Shown: one piece after another, positions 17,644 through 26,172 of the stretch
How positions within the stretch are numbered: position 1 is the first letter of the stretch
Layout: each line of letters starts with the position of its first letter
Origin: Acidovorax sp. KKS102
GTDB taxonomy: Bacteria > Pseudomonadota > Gammaproteobacteria > Burkholderiales > Burkholderiaceae_C
Assembly: GCF_000302535.1 (NCBI RefSeq)
Contig: NC_018708.1
Location: forward strand, 620,001 to 684,000
Direction of reading: 5' to 3'
DNA length: 64,000 nt
Notes under the pieces: model-generated
Database searches by the model: none
What the model was told of the DNA's origin: nothing
Seen by the model: only the letters and a program-made list of their open reading frames with translations
Translations under genes and position numbers: made by a program

Positions 17644-18633
17644 CTAGGAGCCCGAACTACCCGCGTTGAGCCGGCGCAGCGCCAGCGCGGCGTCGATGCG
17701 TTGCTGCTCCTCGGGCGAGAAAAGCTGTTCGCGCAATTGCTGCAGGCCAGGGCCTTCGCCCTGTTGCGTGCGGGCTTGGCTGTACTGGTCCAGGCGCTGG
17801 TTCCAGTGCTGTTCCTCCCGGTCCAGCTGGGCCATGGCCTGCGCGGCTGCCGGGCCGTATTGCGCGCTGCGGGCGGCGTAGCGGGTGCGTTCGTCGGCAT
17901 TGCTGGCGTTGAACGCGGCCGTCTGCGCGGCGGCGGCCATGTGTTCGGTGGCAGCGCTGCGTTCGGCGCGGTGCTCGGCGGAGAGTTCGTCGTCTGCCGC
18001 CTGCAGCGCCTGGGCGCGCTGTTCGGGGCTGAGCTGGGTGTTGCGCTCAATCTCAAGGCGCGCCAGGGTGTAGCGGTCCAGGTCGGCCTCGCGGGCAAAC
18101 AGGGCGTCGTACTCGGCGTCGTCAAAAAACTGCAGGCGTACCTTGTGGCGCGCCTCCAGGGCATCGCGCAAGGCGCGTGGGTCGGTCAGGTCTTGCGGCG
18201 CGCGCAGGCTGCCCAGGGCCACGCGGTAGTCCACATAACGCTCGGCCAGGGCCAGCGCCCGCGTGGCCAGGGCAGCGGGGAAATGCTGGTTGATCAGTGC
18301 GGCCAGGCGCTGTTTTAGCGTGGCCGGGTCGCTGGCGTCGCCCGCTTCCATCAGCAGGGCTTCCAGCGTGTCGCGCAGGCCGTGCACCAGCAGCGGGTCG
18401 GCCGGGTTGTCGGTGGTGATGGCGCGGCGGCGTGCAAAAAAGCTGTGGTCCGCGCCCTGTGCTGGCGAGGGTTGTACCTGGGCACCGGCGGCGGCGGCCG
18501 CCGCCCCCGCCTGTGATGGGTGGGTATCCCCCGCGCCCAACCCGGCAGGGCCTCCCAGCCACCACACCACGGCGACCGTGGTGAGGGCCAGGACTGCGGC
18601 GGCAACCGCCCAGGTGCGCGAGGGCTGGGTCAT
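17644..18633 (-). CDS. Lipase-specific foldase (lipase chaperone)
   Basis: A 329-residue inner-membrane-anchored foldase of the Lif/LipB family: an N-terminal membrane anchor (WAVAAAVLALTTVAVVWWLG), an Ala/Pro-rich linker, then a long all-helical periplasmic part (ERNTQLSPEQRAQALQAADD, LFSPEEQQRIDAALALRRL). It follows the lipase gene by 3 bp on the same strand, the classical lip-lif order, and should fold the lipase before secretion. The RxxFDYxL signature of well-studied foldases is not recognisable; the equivalent stretch appears to be LVHGLRDTLEALLMEAG. The family call therefore rests on architecture and position. Confidence 0.78.
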   Translation of the reverse strand: MTQPSRTWAVAAAVLALTTVAVVWWLGGPAGLGAGDTHPSQAGAAAAAAGAQVQPSPAQGADHSFFARRRAITTDNPADPLLVHGLRDTLEALLMEAGDASDPATLKQRLAALINQHFPAALATRALALAERYVDYRVALGSLRAPQDLTDPRALRDALEARHKVRLQFFDDAEYDALFAREADLDRYTLARLEIERNTQLSPEQRAQALQAADDELSAEHRAERSAATEHMAAAAQTAAFNASNADERTRYAARSAQYGPAAAQAMAQLDREEQHWNQRLDQYSQARTQQGEGPGLQQLREQLFSPEEQQRIDAALALRRLNAGSSGS

Positions 18634-18636
18634 GGC

Positions 18637-19578
18637 TTACAGGCCTTGTTGCTTGAGGCGGTTGGCGTGCTGGCGGTACAGCGTCACCGGGTCGGTGGAG
18701 AACCAGTCGCGCAGGCCCAGCAACTGGTTGACTTCGTCGAGGTGGTTCTGGCGGTAGTCGCCCAGGTGTTTGCCCAAGCGCGACGAGCAGGCCGACACCA
18801 GGCCATCGTTGGCTTCGCCAAAGGTCAGGCTCAGCGTGGCCAGCAGGGCGTCGCTGGCATCGAGAACGTTGGTCAGGGGCAGGGTGCCGGTCCAGGAGTA
18901 GTAGCGCACGCCGTTCACCAGCTCGGCGCCGCTGCCGCAGCCGGAGGTGGGCACGCCTTGCGGAAAGCGGCTGTTGAACTTGGCCGAGCCGGCCGTGGTC
19001 AGCGAGTCCAGCGCCGCCGTGGGCATCTGGGGCAGGCCGGTGCCGCCGGATGTCAGGTTGATCAGGCCCACCAGCGCCTTGGCGGCGGCGCTGGCCACGG
19101 CTTCGGACACCGAGCCCGCGGGCGCTACGCCGCGCAGGATGTCGGCCACGCGCGAACCCCGGTTCACGCCGCCAATCGAGGTGACCGACGCCACCAGCTG
19201 CGGCGCCACACCGGCCACATAGCGGGTGGTGGGGCCACCGTGCGAGTGGCCCACGAGATTGACCTTGGACGCCCCGGTCAGCGCGAGGATGGTCTTGACC
19301 TGCGCCAGCAACTGCTCGCCGCGCACCTCAGTGCTGTTTGCGGCCGACACCTGGGCCACGTAGACCTTGGCGCCGCCCTGGCGCAGCGCGTCGGGGATGC
19401 CGTAGAAGTAGTCGATGCCCAGGGCCGAGTCAAAGCCGAACAGGCCGTGCACCAGCACGATGGGGTAGCGCGTCTGGGTGTAGCCCGTTTGCGCCTGCGC
19501 GCCCACGCCCAGCAACAGCAACCCCGCTGTGGCTGCCAGCACCAGTCGCCGCAAAAAGCGGCTGAAAAATCCGGTCAT
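18637..19578 (-). CDS. Secreted triacylglycerol lipase (family I)
   Basis: A 313-residue alpha/beta-hydrolase with a signal peptide (RRLVLAATAGLLLLGVGAQA) and the oxyanion segment YPIVLVHGLFGFD. The nucleophile elbow is GHSHGG, with catalytic Asp probably in EANDGLVS and His in YRQNHLDEVN. Two cysteines (SGCGSG and VSACSS) could form the single disulfide of subfamily I.1/I.2 lipases; the NDGLV-SxxG region forms the calcium site. Start ATG 19578 has CGGAGA about 9 nt upstream. With its foldase downstream it should be exported by Sec and secreted by a type II system. A palindromic operator lies in its promoter region. Confidence 0.92.
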   Translation of the reverse strand: MTGFFSRFLRRLVLAATAGLLLLGVGAQAQTGYTQTRYPIVLVHGLFGFDSALGIDYFYGIPDALRQGGAKVYVAQVSAANSTEVRGEQLLAQVKTILALTGASKVNLVGHSHGGPTTRYVAGVAPQLVASVTSIGGVNRGSRVADILRGVAPAGSVSEAVASAAAKALVGLINLTSGGTGLPQMPTAALDSLTTAGSAKFNSRFPQGVPTSGCGSGAELVNGVRYYSWTGTLPLTNVLDASDALLATLSLTFGEANDGLVSACSSRLGKHLGDYRQNHLDEVNQLLGLRDWFSTDPVTLYRQHANRLKQQGL

Positions 19579-19620
19579 GTGTTTGTCTCCGTTGGTATGG
19601 TTTCTTATGCTTGCAAAAAC

Positions 19621-19632
19621 GAACGATCGTTC
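19621..19632. promoter_or_regulatory. Perfect 12-bp palindrome in the lipase promoter region
   Basis: GAACGATCGTTC is a perfect inverted repeat flanked by A-rich and T-rich arms (AAAAC before, TTTTTT after). It lies 43 bp upstream of the lipase start in the 165-bp gap between the divergent lipase and Lrp-type genes. Its form suits a TetR-family or similar dimeric repressor. Which regulator binds is unknown. Confidence 0.55.
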
Positions 19633-19743
19633 TTTTTTGCGAGATCAATTCTTGTATTCAGCCCCTGGAGTCACTATCGGGACATACCCGCGTGTGCGCC
19701 GCAGCATGCAGAAACTGTGCAGTTGTTCGTAAAATCCTGCGCC

Positions 19744-20226
19744 ATGAAAGCCTTTGACGCACTCGACAAGCTGGACCGCGCCATCCTGCGCCGCCTGCAG
19801 GACAACGGCCGCGAGACGTACGACGTCATCGGAGAGCAGGTGGGTCTGTCGCCCAGCGCGGTGCTGCGCCGCGTCAAGCGGCTGGAGGACAGCGGCGTGA
19901 TCCACCGCTACGTGGCCCTGGTGCAGCCCGAGGCGGTGGGGCTGGGACTCACGGCGTACCTGAACGTACGGCTGGAAAAGCACACCGAAAGCCACAAACG
20001 CAACCCCATGGATCTGTTCCGCGCCAGCGTGCAGACCTGGCCCGAGGTGGTGGAGTGCGCATCGCTGACCGGCGAAATGGACTACCTGCTGCGCGTGGTG
20101 GTGGCCGACATGGCGCACTACAGCCGTTTCATCATGGACACCCTGCTCAAGCACCCCAGCGTGCAGGACTGCAAGACCAGCTTTGTGCTGGACCGCGTGA
20201 AGGCGACCACGGCCGTGCCGGTATAA
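19744..20226 (+). CDS. Lrp/AsnC family transcriptional regulator
   Basis: A 160-residue Lrp-type regulator: an N-terminal winged helix (LDKLDRAILRRLQDNGRETY, then VGLSPSAVLRRVKRLEDSGVI) and a C-terminal RAM ligand-binding domain (VECASLTGEMDYLLRVVVAD). ATG 19744 begins MKAFDALDKLD, the usual family start. It is divergent from the lipase gene. Lrp-type regulators often sit beside aromatic amino acid genes, so it could have belonged with hppD/phhA, now separated by the lipase pair; that is inference. Confidence 0.9.
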   Translation: MKAFDALDKLDRAILRRLQDNGRETYDVIGEQVGLSPSAVLRRVKRLEDSGVIHRYVALVQPEAVGLGLTAYLNVRLEKHTESHKRNPMDLFRASVQTWPEVVECASLTGEMDYLLRVVVADMAHYSRFIMDTLLKHPSVQDCKTSFVLDRVKATTAVPV

Positions 20227-20571
20227 CCCGGCGCGGGCCTTGGCCTGGGGATGTGCCCGGGCAGGTCACAGGCGTGACTCGCTGTGGCGTCTATTGATGT
20301 GGCAGAGGTTGCCGTAGGACAGTCCGCGCTTTACGCTCTACCTTTGCAAAGACGGCTTGGCGCTGAGTGGAGTGCAGCCGCTCCAGCCGTCGCGTCTGCG
20401 ACCCCTGCAGAGGAGATTGGGGGTACAGATACTCTTAAATTGATAGCTATTGAGGCATGATCTTCCAGCGCCTAGGGCCGATTTTTCGGTATTTTGAGTC
20501 GGATCACTATTTTGTTGCGGCGCAGCAATTTGGACTGGAAAAGATGAGGGAAAACCCTTATATTTGGCGAC
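20227..20571. other. 345-bp intergenic region with one repeat copy
   Basis: No gene is supported here. It holds a degenerate copy of the dispersed repeat at 20434-20486 and otherwise unremarkable GC-rich DNA. The promoter of the following GNAT gene is presumably in the AT-richer part, 20485-20565. Confidence 0.5.
20434..20486 (+). repeat. Dispersed Comamonadaceae-type intergenic repeat, copy 2
   Basis: It reads TTAAATTGATAGCTATTGAG, then GCATGATCTTCCAGCGCCTA and GGGCCGATTTTTC. The order AATTGATAGCT, then TTCCAGCGC, then GGGCC, matches copies at 32480 and 6085, with more changes. Confidence 0.55.
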
Positions 20572-21312
20572 ATGTTCGCAACCAAAGACTGGCTCAAGGC
20601 ATCCTGGTACGCAGGCCGGGACATGCTGCGCCCGGTAACCGGCGGCTCTTCTGCCTCTGACATTCACATCCACCAGCAGGAGACGCCCGTGATGGTTCCT
20701 ATCCGCTCCCTGGGCCCCTCCTATCGGGAGCGGATCACCCAGCACCTGCTGCAGTTGGAGCCTGCAGACCGCTACCTGCGCTTTGGCTATGCCGCCAACG
20801 ACGAGCAGATCCGCCGCTACGCCGAGCAGCTCAACTTCGAGCGCGACGAAATTTTTGGCATTTACAACCGCCGCCTGGAGCTCATCGCCATGGCGCACCT
20901 GGCGTTCTCGGAAAACCCCGAACACAAGCCCTGTGCCGAGTTTGGCGTGTCCGTGCTCAAGCAGGCGCGGGGCCGTGGTTTTGGCGCGCGCCTGTTCGAG
21001 CGCGCCGTGATGCATGCGCGCAATGAGGGCGTGAACATGGTGTTCATCCATGCGCTGTCTGAAAACACCGCCATGCTCAAGATCGCGCGCAACGCCGGTG
21101 CTACAGTGCGCCGCGACGGGTCCGAGTCCGAGGCTTACCTGCAGATTCCGCCCGCCAGCCTCGACACGCGCATGACCGAAATGGTCGAGCAGCAGTTCGC
21201 CGAGGTGGACTACCAGCTCAAGAAGCAGGCCAAGCAGTTCTGGGATTTCCTGGCCAGCGTGCAGGAAGTGCGCAGCGGCGTGCAGCACGCGCGCCACCAG
21301 TCGGCCGAGTGA
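20572..21312 (+). CDS. GNAT family N-acetyltransferase
   Basis: A 246-residue protein with a GNAT fold: the acetyl-CoA-binding loop is in VSVLKQARGRGFGARLFERA (Q-x-x-G-x-G/A type, about residues 130-142), followed by the NxxA helix ENTAMLKIARNAGATV. A roughly 40-residue N-terminal extension precedes the domain, and a glutamine/lysine-rich helical tail follows. ATG 20572 is the first in frame; ATG 20692 (MVPIRSLGPSYRERI) would remove the extension and is a real alternative. The acceptor is unknown. It is encoded upstream of corC in the same direction but separated by the large inverted-repeat element. Confidence 0.82.
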   Translation: MFATKDWLKASWYAGRDMLRPVTGGSSASDIHIHQQETPVMVPIRSLGPSYRERITQHLLQLEPADRYLRFGYAANDEQIRRYAEQLNFERDEIFGIYNRRLELIAMAHLAFSENPEHKPCAEFGVSVLKQARGRGFGARLFERAVMHARNEGVNMVFIHALSENTAMLKIARNAGATVRRDGSESEAYLQIPPASLDTRMTEMVEQQFAEVDYQLKKQAKQFWDFLASVQEVRSGVQHARHQSAE

Positions 21313-21414
21313 GCGACCCGGGCCGCGCCGGGTCGTGAGATCGGCCGGTGTGGTCCTGTCACGGCAATCCGCTATCCTAGGGGCCTGATTCACTACCGCA
21401 CGTCCTGCACCAAA

Positions 21415-21680
21415 GAGCGTGTTACGCACTTTTTCGTACCCACGTTGGGCCCTGAGGCCAGTGATCGTGAGGCGCGGGCCACTGCCAAGGCTGGTCGCCT
21501 TGGCGAGGTCCGCAACGATGCGAGCGCTGGCCTCAGGGCCCAACCCTTTGGGAAAGCCGGGGAAAGGCCCGGCCACGTTGTTGCAGCACGTTTGCGGTAT
21601 TCATACCACTGCACGTCCTGCGCCTAGTTGCCGGGCCTTTCCCCGGCTTTCGTGGGCACGCAAAAGTGCATAACACGCTC
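21415..21680. repeat. 266-bp three-way-junction inverted-repeat element
   Basis: Three nested arm pairs are visible. A: 21415-21444 pairs with 21651-21680 at 27 of 30 positions. B: 21445-21461 pairs perfectly with 21527-21543 over 17 bp. C: 21553-21572 pairs perfectly with 21631-21650 over 20 bp. B contains a further perfect hairpin (GCCAAGGC/GCCTTGGC, 21484-21504), and the loop of C contains GGTATTCATACC. A closes the base, and B and C are side arms that abut A directly, like a cloverleaf. The C loop repeats CTGCACGTCCTGCGCC, a near copy of the left flank (CGCACGTCCTGCACC, 21398-21412). It is a MITE-like or REP-like element, or a structured RNA. Confidence 0.8.
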
Positions 21681-21687
21681 TCAAACA

Positions 21688-22572
21688 GTGTCTGACCCGC
21701 ACCCCGCGCACCCCGGGCGACCGCCCGAGAGGGAAGACAAGCGCAGCTTCCTGCAGAAAGTGGCCGAGTTCATCCACCCCGGGCCGGATTCGACGGAAGA
21801 GCTCATCGAAACCCTGGCCGAGGCCGAAGACAACGAGGTCATCGGCGCCGAATCGCGCGTAATGCTGGAGCGCGTGATTCGCATGGCCGACATGACGGCG
21901 GGCGATGTGATGGTGGCCGCTCCGCGCATGGACCTCGTCAACATCGATGCGCCTTTCGAAGAGCTGCTGCACCTGGTGATCAGCACGGCGCATTCACGGT
22001 TTCCGGTGTACCAGGGCGAGCGCGAGAACATCATCGGCATTCTGATGGCCAAGGACCTGCTCAAGCTGCAGCGGGCCCCTGAGCTCAACATTCGTGCGCT
22101 GCTGCGCCCCGCAGCCTTTGTGCCCGAGAGCAAGGGCCTGAACGACCTGCTGCGCGAGTTCCGGGGCAACCGCAACCACCTGGCCATCGTGATCGACGAG
22201 TTTGGCCGCATGGCCGGGCTCATCACCATCGAAGATGTGCTGGAGCAGATCGTCGGTGAGATCGAGGACGAGTTCGACATCCCCGAAGACCAGGGCGACA
22301 TCTTTGGCCTGGCCGATCGCACCTACCGGGTGAGCGGCGACACGCCGATTGACCGCGTGGCCGAAGCCTTCGAGGTGGCCATTGCAGGCAGCGACCCGGA
22401 CAAGCATTTCGACACCATCGGCGGCCTGATCGCCCACGAGATGGGCCATGTGCCCAAGCGCGGCGAGCACCTTCAGCTCAGCGGCCTGCACTTTGTGGTG
22501 CTGCACACCAAGGGCGGTGCGGTTCGCTGGTTCAAGGTGTCCCGGGTCGAAGCCACCGACGCCGCCGACTGA
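21688..22572 (+). CDS. corC: CorC/HlyC-family CBS-domain protein (magnesium/cobalt efflux)
   Basis: A 294-residue cytoplasmic CorC protein. It has an acidic N-terminal segment, two CBS domains (TAGDVMVAAPRMDLVNID and LAIVIDEFGRMAGLITIEDV) and the C-terminal CorC_HlyC domain (FDTIGGLIAHEMGHVPKRGE). I take GTG 21688 (V/M-SDPHPAHP) as the start because homologues begin MSDP or similar. No ribosome-binding site is visible, since the inverted-repeat element ends only 7 bp before. The stop overlaps the start of lnt (TGATG), the conserved corC-lnt pair. Involved in divalent-cation homeostasis. Confidence 0.88.
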   Translation: MSDPHPAHPGRPPEREDKRSFLQKVAEFIHPGPDSTEELIETLAEAEDNEVIGAESRVMLERVIRMADMTAGDVMVAAPRMDLVNIDAPFEELLHLVISTAHSRFPVYQGERENIIGILMAKDLLKLQRAPELNIRALLRPAAFVPESKGLNDLLREFRGNRNHLAIVIDEFGRMAGLITIEDVLEQIVGEIEDEFDIPEDQGDIFGLADRTYRVSGDTPIDRVAEAFEVAIAGSDPDKHFDTIGGLIAHEMGHVPKRGEHLQLSGLHFVVLHTKGGAVRWFKVSRVEATDAAD

Positions 22573-24206
22573 TGTCGCGGCACTCTCGGACGGCGAGCGG
22601 GCCGCTGCTGCCGCAACTGCTGCTGGCGCTGGTCGTGGGCCTGGCCCAGGCCGCCTCGCTGGCCTGGCCGGGTAACGGTCAACCCCTGTGGTGGCTGCAA
22701 CTGGTGTCGATGGCGGTGCTGGCCTGGCTGGTGCGACCTGCCGCAAGCGCAGGCTCAGGGCTCCGCACGGTGCGCTGGCAGCGGGGCGCAATCCTCGGCG
22801 GGGTTTTTGGCACCGCCTGGCTGGCGGGTACCTTCTGGTGGCTGTTCATCTCCATGCATTCGTATGGCGGCCTGCCCGCGCCGCTGGCGGTGGCTGCGGT
22901 GCTGGGCCTGGCAGCGTTTCTGGCCAGCTACTACGCAGCCGCTTTGGCACTCTTTTGCCGCTATGCGCCGGTCCATCGTGGCGGAGGTGCTCTCTTTTTC
23001 GGAGCGCTCTGGTTGCTGGCCGAGCTGGCGCGGGGCATTTGGTGGACGGGGTTCCCGTGGGGCGCAGGCGGCTATGCGCATGTGGACGGTCCGCTGGCCG
23101 TGCTGGCCCGCCACATGGGGGTGTATGGCATCAGTGCCGTGGCCGCTGCGTTGGCAATGGGCCTGGTGCAAGTGCGCGCGGCCGACCTGCGCAGCGTGCG
23201 CTGGTGGGCGCTGCTGCTGGCCATGGGGGGACTGCTGGCCTGGGCCACGGTAGACCGGCATTGCGCCGTGGACCTGTGCCACACCCCGGCGCATCGCCGC
23301 CCGGCGCCCCTGAGCCTGGAGCTGCTCCAGGGCAATATCCCCCAGGACGAAAAATTCCAGCCCGGCAGCGGCGTGCCCGTGGCCCTGCAGTGGTATGCGG
23401 AGGCCTTGCGCAACGCCCAGGCCGACCTGGTGGTGGCGCCCGAGACAGCTATTCCGTTGTTACCGCAGCAGCTCATTCCCGGGTATCTGGAGGGCATCCA
23501 GCAACGCTATGCACAAGGCAGCCAGGCCGCGATGGTGGGCATTCCGCTGGGGGATGAGGCCCAGGGCTATACCAACTCCGTACTGGGCATGAGTGCTGCC
23601 ACGCAGGCCGAGCCGTACCGCTACGACAAGCACCACTTGGTGCCGTTTGGCGAGTTCATCCCGCCGTTCTTCAAGTGGTTCACGGAGATGATGAACATCC
23701 CGCTGGGCGACTTCAACCGGGGCACGGTGGGCCAGGCCTCTTTTGCCGTGGCGGGGCAGCGCATTGCGCCCAACATCTGCTACGAAGACCTGTTTGGCGA
23801 GGAGCTGGGTGCGCGGTTCATCGACCCGGCCCAGGCGCCCACGGTGTTCGTCAACTTCAGCAACATTGGCTGGTTTGGCGACACCCTGGCGATTGACCAG
23901 CACCTGCACATCAGCCGCATGCGCGCGCTGGAGTTCGAGCGTCCTATGGTGCGCGCCACCAACACGGGCGCCACGGTCATCATCGACCACCGGGGCGTGG
24001 TCACGCACCAGCTGGCCCGCTACACGCGCGGCGTGCTCAAAGGCGAGGTGCACGGCCGGGGGCTGGACGCACAGAGTGGCTGGGCCATCACGCCTTACGC
24101 GTGGTGGGTGTCCCGTTGGGGGCTGTGGCCGCTGTGGGGCCTGGGGGCTCTGGCGCTGCTGGTTGCCATGGTCGCCGCCAGGGGCCGAAGGGCGCTTGGC
24201 GATTGA
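22572..24206 (+). CDS. lnt: Apolipoprotein N-acyltransferase
   Basis: A 544-residue inner-membrane enzyme that adds the third acyl chain to lipoproteins. About six N-terminal membrane segments precede a nitrilase-like periplasmic domain with the catalytic triad: Glu in VVAPETAIPLL, Lys in YDKHHLVPFGEFIP and Cys in NICYEDLFGEE. A final membrane helix (LWGLGALALLVAMVAA) follows. Length and order are normal. The start ATG overlaps the corC stop by one base. Confidence 0.95.
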   Translation: MSRHSRTASGPLLPQLLLALVVGLAQAASLAWPGNGQPLWWLQLVSMAVLAWLVRPAASAGSGLRTVRWQRGAILGGVFGTAWLAGTFWWLFISMHSYGGLPAPLAVAAVLGLAAFLASYYAAALALFCRYAPVHRGGGALFFGALWLLAELARGIWWTGFPWGAGGYAHVDGPLAVLARHMGVYGISAVAAALAMGLVQVRAADLRSVRWWALLLAMGGLLAWATVDRHCAVDLCHTPAHRRPAPLSLELLQGNIPQDEKFQPGSGVPVALQWYAEALRNAQADLVVAPETAIPLLPQQLIPGYLEGIQQRYAQGSQAAMVGIPLGDEAQGYTNSVLGMSAATQAEPYRYDKHHLVPFGEFIPPFFKWFTEMMNIPLGDFNRGTVGQASFAVAGQRIAPNICYEDLFGEELGARFIDPAQAPTVFVNFSNIGWFGDTLAIDQHLHISRMRALEFERPMVRATNTGATVIIDHRGVVTHQLARYTRGVLKGEVHGRGLDAQSGWAITPYAWWVSRWGLWPLWGLGALALLVAMVAARGRRALGD

Positions 24207-24367
24207 TCCAGGTCAGGCATTACGCCGGCCTGCACAGGGGCCCGCGCAGGCCGGTGTTTAGAGGCGGCTCCCTATGCCTTGATAATAGAGCTCCGCAACC
24301 GGGGGCTGGTGTTGCGTAAAACGATGATTTGAGGCGGGCCACCCGCCGTTCTGGAGCACGACTGAAC

Positions 24368-24889
24368 ATGGCAGATTCCTTTTCCTACGAACAACTGATC
24401 GCCTCGGGCGAAGGCCGGCTGTTCGGCGCTGACAGCGGGCGACTGCCGCTGCCACCCATGCTGATGTTTGACCGCATCACGCACATCGACGGCGATGGTG
24501 GCGCGCACGGGCTGGGAAAGATCCGTGCCGAGCTGGACGTCAAGCCCGACCTGTGGTTCTTTGCCTGCCACTTCCAGGGCGACCCGGTCATGCCCGGCTG
24601 CCTGGGCCTGGACGCCATGTGGCAGCTCATCGGTTTTTACCTGACCTGGCTGCAGCTGCCCGGCCGGGGCCGCGCGCTGGGCGCGGGTGAGGTCAAGTTC
24701 ACCGGCGAAGTGGGGCCGGACGTGAAGCTGGTCACCTACGAAATCGACATCAAGCGCGTCATCAAGCGCAAGCTGGTCATGGCCATCGGCGACGCCCGTC
24801 TGCTGGCCGACGGCAAGGAAATCTATGTAGCCAACGACCTGCGCGTGGGGCTGTTCAAGCGCGAGGGCGACGACAAGGACGCAGCATGA
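24368..24889 (+). CDS. fabA: 3-Hydroxydecanoyl-ACP dehydratase/isomerase
   Basis: A 173-residue hot-dog-fold enzyme that dehydrates 3-hydroxydecanoyl-ACP and isomerises the product to cis-3-decenoyl-ACP, the branch point for unsaturated fatty acids. Catalytic His68 lies in [13 protein letters not shown] and Asp82 in [12 protein letters not shown] 24368 ([10 protein letters not shown]) matches the family start; GGAG lies 12 nt upstream. It is followed by fabB with an ATGA overlap, the standard pair. Confidence 0.96.
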   Translation: MADSFSYEQLIASGEGRLFGADSGRLPLPPMLMFDRITHIDGDGGAHGLGKIRAELDVKPDLWFFACHFQGDPVMPGCLGLDAMWQLIGFYLTWLQLPGRGRALGAGEVKFTGEVGPDVKLVTYEIDIKRVIKRKLVMAIGDARLLADGKEIYVANDLRVGLFKREGDDKDAA

Positions 24890-26109
24890 CCACCAAGAAG
24901 CGTGTAGTCATCACTGGCGCGGGCATCGTCTCGTGCATTGGTAACGACCTGGCCACCGTGGAGGCCTCGCTGCGTGCAGGCACCAGCGGCATCAAGGCCG
25001 TGGAAAAGTTCAAGGAGCTGGGCCTGCGCAGCCAGGTGGGTGGCGCTCCCGAGATCGACATTGAAGCGCGCATCGACCGCAAGCAGCTGCGCTTCATGGG
25101 CGACGCGGCGGCCTATGCGCAGATCGCCCTGGAAGACGCCATCCAGCAGGCGGGTTTGACGCCCGCGCAGGTCAGCCACCCGCGCACCGGCCTCATCATG
25201 GGCTCGGGCGGCGGCTCGCCCGCCAACCAGATCGAAGCAGCCGACACGCTGCGCGAGAAGGGCATCCGCCGCGTGGGGCCGTACCAGGTCACGCGCTGCA
25301 TGAGCTCCACCGTGTCCGCGTGCCTGGCTACCAACTTCAAGGTCAAGGGCATTAACTACTCCATCACTTCTGCCTGCTCCACGTCGGCGCACTGCATCGG
25401 CGCGGCCGCGCAGCAGATCGCATGGGGCGTGCAGGACGTGATGTTTGCGGGCGGCGGTGAAGAGCTGAGCTGGGGCATGTCGCTGCTGTTTGACGGCATG
25501 GGCGCCATGTCCAGCAAGTACAACGAAACGCCCGAGAAGGCCTCACGCGCCTACGACGCGAACCGTGACGGCTTTGTGATCGCCGGCGGCGGTGGCGCCG
25601 TAGTGCTGGAAAGCCTGGACCATGCCCTGGCCCGTGGCGCGACCATCCTGGCCGAGGTGGTGGGCTTTGGCGCCACCAGCGATGGCGAAGACATGGTGGC
25701 CCCCTCGGGCGATGGCGCCATTGCCTGCATGCAGCAGGCCATGGAGGGGCTCGACGCCCCCATCGACTACATCAACACCCACGGCACCTCCACCCCGGTG
25801 GGTGACATGCAGGAAGTGCGCGCCATGCGTGCCCTGTTCGGCGACAAGGTGCCGCCGTTCTCGTCCACCAAGTCGCTCACCGGCCACTCGCTGGGTGCCA
25901 CGGGTGTGCAAGAAGCCATCTACTGCATGATCATGCTGAACAAGGGCTTCATCGCTGGCTCGGCCAATGTCGAGACACCCGACCCAGCCCTGGGCGACAT
26001 GCCCCTGGTCACCCAGACGCGCGATGCGCAGCTGACCACCGTGCTGTCCAACAGCTTCGGCTTTGGCGGCACCAACGCCAGCCTGGTGCTGCGCCGCTGG
26101 AACCACTGA
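24886..26109 (+). CDS. fabB: 3-Oxoacyl-ACP synthase I
   Basis: A 407-residue KAS I condensing enzyme that elongates the unsaturated acyl-ACP made through FabA. The triad is Cys164 in [12 protein letters not shown], His in [11 protein letters not shown] (about 299) and His in [11 protein letters not shown] (about 334). It is coupled to fabA by a 4-nt overlap and is followed by a rho-independent terminator. Confidence 0.96.
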   Translation: MTTKKRVVITGAGIVSCIGNDLATVEASLRAGTSGIKAVEKFKELGLRSQVGGAPEIDIEARIDRKQLRFMGDAAAYAQIALEDAIQQAGLTPAQVSHPRTGLIMGSGGGSPANQIEAADTLREKGIRRVGPYQVTRCMSSTVSACLATNFKVKGINYSITSACSTSAHCIGAAAQQIAWGVQDVMFAGGGEELSWGMSLLFDGMGAMSSKYNETPEKASRAYDANRDGFVIAGGGGAVVLESLDHALARGATILAEVVGFGATSDGEDMVAPSGDGAIACMQQAMEGLDAPIDYINTHGTSTPVGDMQEVRAMRALFGDKVPPFSSTKSLTGHSLGATGVQEAIYCMIMLNKGFIAGSANVETPDPALGDMPLVTQTRDAQLTTVLSNSFGFGGTNASLVLRRWNH

Positions 26110-26127
26110 CCGCGGACTCCCCACCGC

Positions 26128-26164
26128 AACGGCCTGCCTGTCTCTGGACATGCAGGCCGTTTTT
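26128..26164 (+). terminator. Rho-independent terminator after fabB
   Basis: The stem AACGGCCTGC pairs with GCAGGCCGTT around a loop, followed directly by TTT. It lies 18 bp past the fabB stop and just before the 3' end of the convergent LysR gene, so it may serve both strands. Confidence 0.8.
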
Positions 26165-26172
26165 CATGGGCT

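Noticed and set aside
20338..21576. A 412-codon minus-strand frame over the GNAT gene
   Set aside because: It has no recognisable domain; the plus-strand GNAT gene has a clear acetyl-CoA-binding loop. The frame also runs into the inverted-repeat element.
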